64,000 nt of DNA from Raineyella fluvialis (lineage in GTDB: Bacteria > Actinomycetota > Actinomycetes > Propionibacteriales > Propionibacteriaceae), in assembly GCF_009646095.1 (NCBI RefSeq), contig NZ_CP045725.1, positions 3,286,001 to 3,350,000 of the forward strand. Reading direction: 5' to 3'. The notes beneath the pieces are model-generated. The model was given only the letters and a program-made list of their open reading frames with translations. It made no database searches and was not told the origin of the DNA. The position numbers and the translations under genes are program-made. Numbering within the stretch: position 1 is the stretch's first letter; each line of letters starts with the position of its first letter. Of this stretch, positions 16,631-29,983 are shown one piece after another.

Positions 16631-18175
16631 GGCGAACGCGGGAACGCCGCCGGCCAGGAGTCGACGGGTGAGCCCCACCAGAGCGTGGTCGCCTCCGACC
16701 GGACCGATCAGGCTCAGGCCGACCGGAAGCCGCCGCCGGGTGGCGAGTGGCAGGGTGAGCGTCGGAAGTCCCCCGAGTGCCGCGATCCCGGTGAGGAGCG
16801 ACGTCCGTTGACGTCCGCGTCGTCCTGCCGCCCCGCCCAGATCGCGGGTCGGCGCGACCGTCGCGGTGGTGGGGACGAGCAACACCCCATTGCCGATGAG
16901 CTCTGCCACGGCAGCCCGCGCTGCTGCCTGCGCCCGGCGCACCGCGTCCCCCCGGTCGGCGCCCACCGCTCGACCGGCGCGCAGCACCGCCCCGGCCTCG
17001 GGGCCGAGGTCGTCCTGGTGGGCGAGGGCCCAGGGACCGTACTGCGCCGCGGCCTCGACCTGCCTGGTGTCGCGGAACGTGTCCGCCCAGCCTTCCACCG
17101 TGGTCCGGGGCAGGTCGATCATCCGCATCGGCAGCACCGCGCTGTCCCACCGCTCCGTGATCGTCTCGATCGCCCGGACGACATCAGGATCGGCCAGCTC
17201 CAGCAGACTGCGGGCGAGCAGGACCTCGTCGGGCTCGCGGTGGCCGGCTTCCGGAAGCAGGACATCGGCGACGGCAGCCAGCGTTGCGAGGTCGCGCCCG
17301 ACCCATCCGATGGCGTCGAGGGAGGGCGCGACGGTGGTGACCCCGTCGGTGGAGACAAGCCCGTGGGTCGTCCGCAACCCGAAGAGTCCTTGGTAGGAGG
17401 CGGGTACCAGGAGCGATCCACCGCTGTCCGTGCCGAGGCCGATGTCGGCCTGGCCGTGGGCGACCGCCGCGGTCACGCCGGACATCGCCCCGCCCGGGAT
17501 GCGGTCCACCGCCCGGATGTTGAGCGGCATCCCCACGGGCCCGGCGCCGGAGGTGCCGAGGGCCAGTTCGTCGAGCTGGGCCAGCCCGACCAGCGCGGCG
17601 CCCGCCTCCAGCGTGGCCTCGACGACGGGAGCGGAGACCGAGGCCGTCGCGGCCTCGGTGAGCACGGCGTCACTGCCGAGCCCGCTGCGATGTCCCGCGA
17701 CCCCGATGACATCGGCGACCGCAAGCCGGAGGCCGTCGAGGACTCCCGACCCCTGGGGCGCGACGAGCGGCGTGCCGGCCTCGCGCCAGATCCTCGGGTC
17801 GAGGGCGGGGACGGGAGCATCGACGTGGGCCGAGGCGATGCGCCAGCCCTCCGCCGTGTTCTCCCACAGGAGGGTCATCAGCCCGCGTCCGCCGCCCGGC
17901 GCGCGGTGGGTGACCGTGATCAGGGTGCCGTCGGGACCGATCTCGCGCAGGTGGGACTGGACCAGTCCGGCGATCGCCGGGAGGGGGTCGGCCCGGACCG
18001 CCTCAACGATCGCGGCGAAGCCCACCACCATGCCACCCCCGCGACCGAGCAGCGTCTGCTCACCGGGCAGGAAGAAGCGCTCGACCAGGCGAGGATCGCC
18101 GGCACCGAGGGCGGCGACGAAGTCACGGAAGGTGGGAGCCAGATCGGCGTCGTGGCTCGGCATGCGCGGCGTCAC
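16628..18175 (-). CDS. AtzH-like/amidase fusion with altered catalytic residues
   Basis: Residues about 8-125 form an AtzH/NTF2-like domain (FRDFVAALGAGDPRLVERFF... VTHRAPGGGRGLMTLLWENTAEGWRIASAHVD). Residues about 150-510 are an amidase-signature (AS) fold. The nucleophile motif TDSGGSLLVPAS is kept. However, the segment matching the usual V-K-D of the catalytic Lys reads LAVADVIGVAG (Lys to Ala), and the GGSSGG cis-Ser motif reads GGAMSG. AS enzymes use a Ser-cisSer-Lys triad, so hydrolysis is doubtful. GTG 18175 is chosen because TACGGT lies 6 nt upstream, giving 515 aa. Confidence 0.8.
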   Translation of the reverse strand: MTPRMPSHDADLAPTFRDFVAALGAGDPRLVERFFLPGEQTLLGRGGGMVVGFAAIVEAVRADPLPAIAGLVQSHLREIGPDGTLITVTHRAPGGGRGLMTLLWENTAEGWRIASAHVDAPVPALDPRIWREAGTPLVAPQGSGVLDGLRLAVADVIGVAGHRSGLGSDAVLTEAATASVSAPVVEATLEAGAALVGLAQLDELALGTSGAGPVGMPLNIRAVDRIPGGAMSGVTAAVAHGQADIGLGTDSGGSLLVPASYQGLFGLRTTHGLVSTDGVTTVAPSLDAIGWVGRDLATLAAVADVLLPEAGHREPDEVLLARSLLELADPDVVRAIETITERWDSAVLPMRMIDLPRTTVEGWADTFRDTRQVEAAAQYGPWALAHQDDLGPEAGAVLRAGRAVGADRGDAVRRAQAAARAAVAELIGNGVLLVPTTATVAPTRDLGGAAGRRGRQRTSLLTGIAALGGLPTLTLPLATRRRLPVGLSLIGPVGGDHALVGLTRRLLAGGVPAFA

Positions 18176-18187
18176 GCCACCACCGTA
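18176..18187 (-). promoter_or_regulatory. Leaderless -10 (TACGGT, N6, GTG) for the amidase-like gene
   Basis: TACGGT reads 18187-18182 on the minus strand, 6 nt before GTG 18175. Confidence 0.5.
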
Positions 18188-18230
18188 GCGCCCAGCCACG
18201 TCGGCGTCCGTGCCGAGCGTCGAGGACGCC

Positions 18231-18266
18231 GGAGCCGGCCGGGTGGTGTCCCACCCGACCGGCTCC
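18231..18266 (-). terminator. acnA terminator
   Basis: A 16-bp hairpin with one mismatch (18231-18246 with 18251-18266, loop TGTC) lies downstream of the acnA stop. Confidence 0.65.
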
Positions 18267-18302
18267 GATCAGTTCAACGCAGCGACCTCAATCGGTCAGA
18301 TT

Positions 18303-20980
<2,678 letters not shown>

Positions 20981-21006
20981 GAATACAGCTCCCTCGACAG
21001 TTTTCT

Positions 21007-21021
21007 CTTGACGTCAAGATA
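21007..21021 (-). promoter_or_regulatory. acnA promoter with 12-bp palindrome
   Basis: A TATCTT -10-like hexamer (21021-21016 on the minus strand) overlaps the perfect palindrome CTTGACGTCAAG (21007-21018). The site straddles the expected transcription start, about 30 nt before ATG 20980, as a repressor operator would. Confidence 0.5.
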
Positions 21022-21201
21022 CCACGGTTTTCCCGTGCTTCCCCGATCCAAGCACGTCACCGCCGTCCGCGCAGCCCGCCCCGGAACATCACCCCGATCC
21101 ACACCGAAGCACGGCACACCGACGGGGACCGCGTCACCGGACCCCACTGCGCGTCCTCTCAGCACCATCGGTTAGCGTCATCGGACCATCACAGTGCGGG
21201 A

Positions 21202-22987
<1,786 letters not shown>

Positions 22988-23041
22988 AGCGCGTCCCAGG
23001 CGGGGCATCAGCGACCCACACCCAGCGTCAGAGGCGGCCCC

Positions 23042-23053
23042 TAGGCTGCGGCC
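23042..23053 (+). promoter_or_regulatory. Leaderless -10 (TAGGCT, N6, ATG)
   Basis: TAGGCT at 23042-23047 lies 6 nt before ATG 23054 of the small protein gene. Confidence 0.5.
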
Positions 23054-23347
23054 ATGTCCTCGCGCATCTCGTCCGACTTCGGCTCCCTCGGGGACCGCAC
23101 GGGTGGGACGGCGCGGGGACCTGCCGCGGCCACGGAGGAGGGCCGCACCCGCTGGGTCGAAGTCGATGACGGGAGGTGGCTGCCGGGCGTTCTGGTGTCC
23201 TGGTCCCACTCCCCCGGCGGCTGGCTGGCCCTGGTGGCCTGGGTCGACGAGGAGCGACTCACCGTGGCCACGGTTCCGAGCACCAGGGTGCGCCCGGTTC
23301 GCCGGGCCGTGGCGCCGACGCCGTACAAGCCGCATCCCGGCCCGTAG
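23054..23347 (+). CDS. Small hypothetical protein (97 aa)
   Basis: The protein has a disordered N-terminus (about 35 residues) and then a compact beta-rich domain (WVEVDDGRWLPGVLVSWSHSPGGWLALVAWVDEERLTVATVPSTRVRPV) that resembles a small SH3-like barrel. The family is not recognised. The start is supported by TAGGCT 6 nt upstream. It lies 66 bp after thiC and 9 bp before the Rrf2 gene. Confidence 0.6.
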   Translation: MSSRISSDFGSLGDRTGGTARGPAAATEEGRTRWVEVDDGRWLPGVLVSWSHSPGGWLALVAWVDEERLTVATVPSTRVRPVRRAVAPTPYKPHPGP

Positions 23348-23356
23348 GATGACGAT
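23345..23356 (+). promoter_or_regulatory. Leaderless -10 (TAGGAT, N6, GTG) for the rrf2 gene
   Basis: TAGGAT at 23345-23350 overlaps the stop of the previous gene and is 6 nt before GTG 23357. Confidence 0.55.
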
Positions 23357-23815
23357 GTGAACCTCTCAGCGCGCACCGAGTACGCCGTCCGCGCGATGGT
23401 GCACTTGGCGACCGCCGATCCGGCCGAGCCGATGACCTTGGACTCCGTCGCCCAGCAGGAGGACCTGCCGCGCAAGTTCATGGAGGCGATCTTCGCCGAC
23501 CTGCGGCGGGCCGGGCTGATCACCAGCCTGCGGGGATCTCGCGGCGGCTACTTCCTGGCCCGTAGCGGTGACGCCATCACCATCGGCGACATCATGCGGG
23601 CCGTCGACGGGCCTCTCTGGGAGGTGCGCGGGCTGCGCCCCCAGGACACCGAGTATCGCGGCGTCACCCAGCACCTGCCGACCCTGTGGGTGGCGGTGCG
23701 CGCCTCCCTGCGCGCGGTGTTGGATTCGACCTCGCTCTCCCAGCTCGCCAGCGGGCATTTCAACGATCGCGTGACGGCACTGACCGCCGATGACGGCGCC
23801 TGGACCAACCACTGA
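23357..23815 (+). CDS. Rrf2-family transcriptional regulator without cysteines
   Basis: The 152-aa protein has the Rrf2 winged helix (NLSARTEYAVRAMVHLATADP... VAQQEDLPRKFMEAIFADLRRAGLITSLRGSRGGYFLAR). It contains no Cys at all, so it cannot hold an IscR-type Fe-S cluster through the usual three Cys. It therefore resembles CymR, the cysteine-metabolism repressor that works with CysK. It sits directly upstream of, and in line with, the organosulfur cluster and is its best candidate regulator. The link is inference. Confidence 0.85.
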   Translation: MNLSARTEYAVRAMVHLATADPAEPMTLDSVAQQEDLPRKFMEAIFADLRRAGLITSLRGSRGGYFLARSGDAITIGDIMRAVDGPLWEVRGLRPQDTEYRGVTQHLPTLWVAVRASLRAVLDSTSLSQLASGHFNDRVTALTADDGAWTNH

Positions 23816-23835
23816 GGCTTTGCCCTTACCCGCCG

Positions 23836-23854
23836 CGTGCCATGACTCGGCACG
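23836..23854 (+). terminator. Small hairpin after the rrf2 gene
   Basis: Arms CGTGCC (23836-23841) and GGCACG (23849-23854) with a 7-nt loop; a weak terminator candidate. Confidence 0.4.
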
Positions 23855-23892
23855 GCCAACCGACCTGAGCGGCACTTTATACCCCTTATTCC

Positions 23893-23939
23893 TACATCTT
23901 TAGTGATGTATTGACTCGCCTTATTGTTCTGGCTAACGT
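23893..23939 (+). promoter_or_regulatory. Promoter and palindromic operator of the organosulfur cluster
   Basis: TTGACT (23911-23916) and TAACGT (23934-23939) are separated by exactly 17 bp, a good sigma-A promoter. Directly upstream lies the perfect palindrome TACATC-N6-GATGTA (23893-23910), abutting the -35 box in an unusually AT-rich stretch (23878-23935). This is the likely binding site of the adjacent Rrf2 regulator. Confidence 0.65.
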
Positions 23940-23980
23940 CGAGGCCACGAAGCCCATCGCCTCCCTCGAAAGGCCGCCCC

Positions 23981-24526
23981 ATGACCCAACTGCTCACCGT
24001 CTCCGGCAGTCCATCGGCCACCTCCCGGGGAAACGCCCTCGCCCGGCTCGTCGGCGCCCAGCTGACCGGCAATGGACACTACGTGGACCACCTCGCCGTC
24101 CGGGACCTGCCGGCCGACGCGCTGCTGCACGCCGACTTCGCTGATCCGGCCATCCGAGCCAGCCAGGACGCAGTCGCCAGCGCCGAAGGCCTGGTCATCG
24201 TGACACCGGTCTACAAGGCGTCCTTCTCCGGGGCTCTCAAGGCATGGCTGGACCTGCTGCCACAGACGGCGCTCGACGGCAAGACCGTGCTACCGCTGGC
24301 GACCAGCGGCTCCCTCGCCCACGCCCTCGCCCTCGACTACGCCCTGCGGCCGGTGCTCCAGGCCCTCGGCGCCCGCCACGTCGTGCAGAGCCACCTCGTC
24401 ACCGACACCCAGATCGCGGTCCAGGCGGACGGCACCGTACGCCTCCACGAATCGGCGGTGGAACGGCTCGACGCCGCCGTCGAGGCGTTCTCCACCGCCC
24501 TGCCGTACGTCTCCGCCGCCGCGTGA
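23981..24526 (+). CDS. ssuE: NADPH-dependent FMN reductase (SsuE-like)
   Basis: This 181-aa flavodoxin-fold reductase (LLTVSGSPSATSRGNALARLV as the FMN-phosphate loop, VIVTPVYKASFSGALKAWLDLLP for the isoalloxazine site) supplies reduced flavin to two-component monooxygenases. ATG 23981 is preceded by GAAAGG. It is the first gene of the cluster and lies 18 bp before the SsuD gene, the usual pairing. Confidence 0.85.
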   Translation: MTQLLTVSGSPSATSRGNALARLVGAQLTGNGHYVDHLAVRDLPADALLHADFADPAIRASQDAVASAEGLVIVTPVYKASFSGALKAWLDLLPQTALDGKTVLPLATSGSLAHALALDYALRPVLQALGARHVVQSHLVTDTQIAVQADGTVRLHESAVERLDAAVEAFSTALPYVSAAA

Positions 24527-24544
24527 CACCGAGAGGACCCCACC

Positions 24545-25693
24545 ATGCTCGACGTCAACTGGTTCCTGCCGACCTACGGAGACTCCCGCGGGATCGTCGG
24601 TGGCGGCCACGGGCAACCGGCCCGGACCGCCTCGAAGGATCGCCCGGCCACCCTCAGCTACTTGTCCCGGATCGCCACCGCCGCCGACGACCTGGGCTTC
24701 GAGGGCCTGCTCGTGCCGACCGGAGCCTGGTGCGAGGACGCCTGGGTGACGGCCGCCATGCTCGCGGCCATCACCGAGCGGATCAAGTTCCTGATCGCGC
24801 TGAGGCCCGGGGCGATCAGCCCGACCCTCGCCGCCCAGATGGCTTCCACCTTCCAGTGGCAGTCCCGCGGCCGGCTGCTGCTCAACGTGGTCACCGGCGG
24901 CGAATCACACGAACAGCGGGCGTACGGGGATCACGAGGACAAGGCGAGCCGGTACGCCCGCTGTGACGAGTTCCTGCGGGTCGTCAACGCGCTGTGGCAG
25001 TCCGAGAAGCCGGTCAGCTTCCGGGGCGCGTACTTCGACATCGAGGACGCCACCCTGCAACGACTGCCCGACCCGCGGCCACCGCTCTATTTCGGCGGAT
25101 CCTCCGGACCGGCGGGGCCGGTCTTCGCCGACAACTGCGACGTCTACCTGACCTGGGGCGAACCGCCGGCCGCGGTCCGGCGCAAGGTCGAGTGGATCCG
25201 CGGTCTGGCGGAGGAACGCGGTCGCACCGTCGAGTTCGGCATCCGGCTGCACGTGATCACCCGGGACACCTCCGCGGCGGCCTGGGCCGAGGCCCAGCGG
25301 CTGCTCGACGGTGTCTCCCCCGAGCAGATCGCCCGGGTGCAGGCAGGGCTCCGACGCTCTGAGTCCGAGGGACAGCAACGGATGCTGGAACTCAACCGGG
25401 GCACCAAGGACGGACTCGAGGTCTCCCCCAACCTGTGGGCAGGCGTCGGACTCGTCCGCGGCGGCGCCGGCACGGCGCTCGTCGGGTCGCACACCGAGGT
25501 CGCGGACCGGCTCGAGGAGTACGCCGAGCTGGGCCTGACGAAGTTCGTGCTGAGCGGTTACCCGCATCTCGAGGAAGCCTATTGGTTCGGCGAGGGTGTC
25601 CTGCCGATCCTCGAGGAGCGTGGCCTGTGGAAGCACCCCGGACGGCCCGGCGCCGCACCGGTCAGCCATGTTCCGTTCGCCGCGGCGATCTGA
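24545..25693 (+). CDS. ssuD: FMNH2-dependent alkanesulfonate monooxygenase (SsuD-like)
   Basis: This 382-residue luciferase-like monooxygenase has FLIALRPGAISPTLAAQMASTFQWQSRGRLLLNVVTGG, typical of SsuD. It also has a Cys in GAWCEDAW and the R-x-H pair in FGIRLHVI, which correspond to known SsuD active-site positions. It releases sulfite from alkanesulfonates. It could also be the close relative SfnG (dimethylsulfone). ssuABC genes are absent from this cluster; the importer at the end is MetNIQ-like. Confidence 0.85.
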   Translation: MLDVNWFLPTYGDSRGIVGGGHGQPARTASKDRPATLSYLSRIATAADDLGFEGLLVPTGAWCEDAWVTAAMLAAITERIKFLIALRPGAISPTLAAQMASTFQWQSRGRLLLNVVTGGESHEQRAYGDHEDKASRYARCDEFLRVVNALWQSEKPVSFRGAYFDIEDATLQRLPDPRPPLYFGGSSGPAGPVFADNCDVYLTWGEPPAAVRRKVEWIRGLAEERGRTVEFGIRLHVITRDTSAAAWAEAQRLLDGVSPEQIARVQAGLRRSESEGQQRMLELNRGTKDGLEVSPNLWAGVGLVRGGAGTALVGSHTEVADRLEEYAELGLTKFVLSGYPHLEEAYWFGEGVLPILEERGLWKHPGRPGAAPVSHVPFAAAI

Positions 25694-25701
25694 GCCGGGA
25701 C

Positions 25702-26926
25702 ATGACGACAACCGGCATCCCGGCGAGGACCGGACAGCACGCGCCGACCGTTCCCGTCCTCGATGCGGACAGCGCACGGATGATCGCCCGGGGGCTCGCG
25801 GCCACGTACACGGACAGGGCAGCGCACCGTGATCTCCACCGGGAGCTCCCGGCACCGGAGATCGAGTCCCTGAGCGCCAGCGGCCTCCTGGCGCTGGGAG
25901 TCCCGACCGCCTTCGGCGGCGCCGGCGCCGGCGCCGCGACCGTGGCCGAGGTGCTCCGCATCCTGGCCACCGCCGATCCGAACATCGCCCAGATCCCCCA
26001 CTCCCACTTCGTGTATCTCAACCTGGTGCGACTCGCCGCGCCACCAGACCTGCAGGAGGAGATCTTCTCCGCCGTGTTGCAGGGAGCACGGCTCGGCAAC
26101 GCCCAGTCCGAGCTCGGTGGTCCGACCGCTCTCTCGGTCACCACCCGGCTCAGCCCGGACGCCGCCGGCGGCTACCGGCTGACCGGCCGCAAGGGCTACG
26201 CCACCGGCGCGTTGTTCGCGACCTGGATCCCGGTTCTCGCAGGCCTGGCCGGCACCGATGACCAGGTGGTCGCCTTCGTGCCTCGCGACGCCCCGGGCGT
26301 GACCGTGATCGACGACTGGGACGGCATCGGCCAGCGCACCACCGCCAGCGGCCAGGTTCACCTCGATGACGTCGCGGTGCCCGCCCACCGGGTGATCAGC
26401 CGCCGGGCGGCGGTGTCCGGACCGTACGGCTACGGGGCGTACGCCCAGTTGTTGCACGGTGCCATCGACGCCGGGATCGCGGAGGGGGCACTTGCCGAGG
26501 CCGCGGCGTTCGTCCGGACGACGGCGCGCCCGCATCACGAGGCCGCGGTGGGACGCGCGGTCGATGACCCCTCACCATCCAGCGCGTGGGCGAGCTCGAG
26601 GTGCGACTCCGTGCCGCCGCGGCCCAGCTGCGAGTGGCCGCCGAGCAGTCGACGCCGTGCAGACGACCCCGGACGAGGACCTGGCCACGGAGGCGACCCT
26701 GGCGGTCGCGGCCCTCAAGATCCTCGCCACCGAGGCGGCCCTGGCTGCGGCCGAGGGCGGCTTCGAGATCTCCGGCACCCGCGCCGCAGGACGTACGTAC
26801 GACTACGACCGGCACTGGCGCAATGCCCGCACCCACACGCTGCACGACCCGGTGCGCTGGAAGTACCAGCACCTCGGCCGATACCGCCTTACCGGCGAAC
26901 GACCGCCACGTACCGGGACGCTGTGA
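25702..26926 (+). CDS. SfnB/DszC-type flavin monooxygenase, acyl-CoA dehydrogenase fold (two frame breaks)
   Basis: The sequence has the acyl-CoA dehydrogenase fold (SASGLLALGVPTAFGGAGAG, GNAQSELGGPTALSVTTRLS, TGRKGYATGALFATWIPVLAG, VTVIDDWDGIGQRTTASGQVHLDDVAVP). It lacks acyl-CoA specificity signs and ends DYDRHWRNARTHTLHDPVRWKYQHLGRY, the DszC/SfnB-like C-terminus. Adding one C at 26568-26571 and one G at 26645 gives 408 continuous residues. Such proteins use reduced flavin to oxidise sulfur or other heteroatoms of organosulfur compounds. ATG 25702 follows the ssuD stop by 8 nt. Confidence 0.8.
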
Positions 26927-27044
26927 TCGCGTCCGCCCGCCGCAGCCGGCCATCGGTCCCGCCGCACGGCACCCCCCGCCCAAAAGCACCTGCCCGACCG
27001 ACACCCGATCCACAGAGACCTGATCCAGGAAGACCGAGGCCCCG

Positions 27045-28504
27045 ATGACCGACCGACCCGCCCGGACCCCCGGGCGCGAGATCCTCTTCAACGCGTTCGA
27101 CATGAACTGCGTCGCCCACCAGTCCCCCGGCCTGTGGCGTCATCCCGACGACCGGGCCCGTACGTACACCACGCTCGGCTACTGGACCGACCTGGCCCGC
27201 ACCCTCGAGCGTGGCCTGTTCGACGGCCTGTTCCTCGCCGATGTCCTCGGCACGTACGACGTCTACGGGGCGAGCAACGAGGGGCCCCTGCGAACCGGCG
27301 CCCAGGTCCCCGTCAACGATCCGATCCTGCTGGTTTCGGCCATGGCCGCGGTCACCGAGCACCTCGGCTTCGGGGTGACAGCGGGCACGGCGTACGAGCA
27401 CCCGTACCCGTTCGCCCGGCGGCTGGCGACCCTCGACCATCTCACCGAGGGCCGGGTGGGTTGGAACGTCGTCACCGGCTACCTCCCATCCGCGGCGCAG
27501 AACCTGGGTCACCGCGACCAGATGTCCCACGACGAGCGCTATGACCACGCCGACGAGTACCTCGAGGTGGTGTACAAGCTGCTCGAGGGCTCCTGGGAGG
27601 ACGACGCGGTGCTCGACGACAGCGTGAAGGGGTTCGTCGACCCGGCGAAGGTCCACGCCATCAACCACCACGGCCGCTGGTTCGACGTGCCCGGTATCGC
27701 GATCACCGAACCGAGCCCTCAGCGGATGCCAGTGGTCTACCAGGCAGGCACCTCGCCACGGGGAGTGACGTTCGCCGGCGAGAACGCGGAGGCGGTGTTC
27801 ATCAGCTCGCCCACCGTCGACATCATGCGTGACAGCGTCCGGAAGGTCCGGGCCGCTGCCGTTGCTGCCGGACGGGACCCGCAGGCCATCCGGGTATTCG
27901 CCATGAACACGATCATCACCGCCGCCACCGACGAGGAGGCGTGGGCGAAGTTCGAGGAGTATCGCCACTATGCCGATCCGGAGGGTGCACTGGTGCTGCT
28001 GTCCGGATGGACCGGGGTCGACCTGTCACGGTTCGGCCTGGACGAGCCGGTCGGCACTGTGGAATCCAACGCCATCCGGTCGGCGGTGGAGACCATCCTC
28101 GGCGCCCGGCGAGAGGACGGCCGTCCATGGACGGTCCGGGACTTCAGCGAGTACATCGGTGTGGGCGGATTCGGGCCGATCCTCGTCGGCTCGGGGCCAC
28201 GGTGGCCCACAAGCTGGCTGCGCTGCAGGACGAGACCGACGTCGACGGCTTCAACCTGGCGTACGCCATCACGCCCGGCACGTTCGAGGACATCGTCGAG
28301 TTCGTGGTGCCGCAGCTGCAGGATCTCGGGCGCTACAAGACGGCCTACACCCCCGGAACGCTGCGCCACAAGCTGTTCGGACGCGGCGACCGGCTCCCGA
28401 CGGACCATCGCGGCAGCCGGTTCCGGATCGGCGGCGACCTGTCCACCGCCTCGGACCACCTGGAGTCGATCACCTCCCAGCTCGCCGGGGTCGCCCGGCC
28501 CTGA
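27045..28504 (+). CDS. NtaA/SnaA/DszA-family flavin monooxygenase (frame-broken)
   Basis: This 486-residue luciferase-like enzyme (after adding one G at 28193-28196) has EILFNAFDMNCVAHQSPGLWRHPDDR, GRVGWNVVTGYLPSAAQNLG and DERYDHADEYLEVVYKLLEGSWEDDAVLDD. All are hallmarks of the NTA/pristinamycin/DBT-sulfone monooxygenase family. The C-terminus (YKTAYTPGTLRHKLFGRGDRLP) is intact in the shifted frame. It probably uses FMNH2 from SsuE to cleave C-S or C-N bonds. Its neighbours suggest sulfur release, but the substrate is unknown. Confidence 0.85.
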
Positions 28505-28582
28505 CCCTGTCCCGGTCCGCTCCCGACCAGCGGGTCCGCCCCGCTGAGGCTCCCACCCTCTTCCCACCCCTGGAGAAACCCC

Positions 28583-29887
28583 ATGACCACCGCACAGCTC
28601 CGCCGCCTCACCGGCCCCACCGCTCGCCCCGCGCTGCTGGCCGCCGCACAGCGCCTGATCCCGGTGTTCGACGAGCTCGCCGCCGGCGCCGTCGCCCGGG
28701 AGGCCGACCACGTGATCGACCACGACGCGATCGACCGGCTCCGCGCCGCCGGCTACACCACCCTGCGGATCCCGACGGAGTTCGGCGGCGCCGGACTCGG
28801 ACTGGCCGAGTTCTACCCCTTCGTCATCGAGCTCGGCGCCGCCGATCCCAACCTGGTGCAGGCCCTCCGGGCGCATCTGCTGTGCGTCGAACAGCTGCTG
28901 GCCGCTCCGCAGGGCGAACGACGCGCCCGGTGGTTGCAGCGCATCGGTGCCGGAGCGGTGGTCGGCAACGCCGTCACCGAGGTTGACAACCGGGTCGGCC
29001 AGGTCACCACCCGGGTGTCCCGCGACGGCGACGCTTTCCGGCTGGACGGAACGAAGTACTACAGCACCGGAAGTCTCTACGCCGACTGGATCCAGGTCCA
29101 TGCCGAGGACGAGGAGGGCCGCAGCGTGTGGGCTTTCGTCCCGTCGGACGCCCCCGGCGTCACGATGACGGACGATTGGGACGGCTTCGGCCAGCAACTG
29201 ACGGCATCTGGCACGACAGTCTTCACCGGCGTCCCGGTGGCCGCCGACGAGGTCGTGTCGAGCCCCTACAGCACAGCGGCGAGCCACGCCCAGGCGCTGG
29301 CCCAGTCCGTCCACCTGGCCAACCTCGCCGGGATCGCCCAGTCGATCGTCCGCGACGCCACAGCGTACGTGGCCGGCCGGACCCGTTCCTACAGCCACGC
29401 CAACACCCCATTGCCGCGCCACGATCCCCAGGTGCAACAGGTCATCGGTGAGCTGTCGGCCACCGCGTACGCCGCGCGGGCGATCTTCCTGACGTTCGTC
29501 GACGAGCTGGCCGAGGTCCAGCACCGGGTGGCCGCGGGCGTCGCGACCGACGACGACTACACAGCGATCGACATCAGCGCCTACCAGGCCCAGCTCGCCA
29601 TCGCGCCGAGTGTGCTGCGCGCCGCCACCCAGCTGTTCGAGGTCGGCGGCGCCTCCCAGACCAGCAGGGCGCGCGGACTCGACCGGCACTGGCGCAACGC
29701 ACGGGTCCTGGCCCAGCACAACCCGCTCATCTTTCGTGCCCGGCTCGCCGGATCGCATCTGCTCAACGGCGGCCATCGCGCCGTCCAGTACACGGTCGGG
29801 ACCGCTCCCGCTGCGGTTGGCGCTCCCGCCGCGACCAGCAGCACGGCCGGTGCCGCCGCGGACAGCGGATTCCCCGTCGGCAGCTGA
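28583..29887 (+). CDS. DszC/SfnB-like flavin-dependent monooxygenase
   Basis: This 434-residue protein has the acyl-CoA dehydrogenase fold (LRAAGYTTLRIPTEFGGAGLGLAEF, VGNAVTEVDNRVGQVTTRVS, LDGTKYYSTGSLYADWIQVHA, FGQQLTASGTTVFTGVPVAADEV and the C-terminal LDRHWRNARVLAQHNPLIFRARLAG). The extra length is a low-complexity Ala/Gly tail. DszC and SfnB relatives oxygenate thiophenes or sulfones with reduced flavin. ATG 28583 has GGAGAAACC upstream. It is intact, unlike its neighbours on either side in this assembly. Confidence 0.85.
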   Translation: MTTAQLRRLTGPTARPALLAAAQRLIPVFDELAAGAVAREADHVIDHDAIDRLRAAGYTTLRIPTEFGGAGLGLAEFYPFVIELGAADPNLVQALRAHLLCVEQLLAAPQGERRARWLQRIGAGAVVGNAVTEVDNRVGQVTTRVSRDGDAFRLDGTKYYSTGSLYADWIQVHAEDEEGRSVWAFVPSDAPGVTMTDDWDGFGQQLTASGTTVFTGVPVAADEVVSSPYSTAASHAQALAQSVHLANLAGIAQSIVRDATAYVAGRTRSYSHANTPLPRHDPQVQQVIGELSATAYAARAIFLTFVDELAEVQHRVAAGVATDDDYTAIDISAYQAQLAIAPSVLRAATQLFEVGGASQTSRARGLDRHWRNARVLAQHNPLIFRARLAGSHLLNGGHRAVQYTVGTAPAAVGAPAATSSTAGAAADSGFPVGS

Positions 29888-29905
29888 CCAGCAGTCCGGC
29901 GCACC

Positions 29906-29953
29906 CAAAGCACCCGTCACTCAAAGCCCCCGTCACGCAAAGCCCCCACCAAA
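29906..29953 (+). repeat. Three tandem 16-bp repeats between two flavoprotein genes
   Basis: Units CAAAGCACCCGTCACT, CAAAGCCCCCGTCACG and CAAAGCCCCCACCAAA start at 29906, 29922 and 29938. They occupy the short gap before the third flavoprotein gene. Meaning unknown; possibly replication slippage. Confidence 0.7.
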
Positions 29954-29983
29954 GCCCGCGCTCCACCCGAAAGTGAGACCCCG

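Noticed and set aside
25702-28504. Decay of the sulfur cluster by true pseudogenes
   Set aside because: The same single-base G/C-run breaks affect essential housekeeping genes across the window, so sequencing error explains them better.
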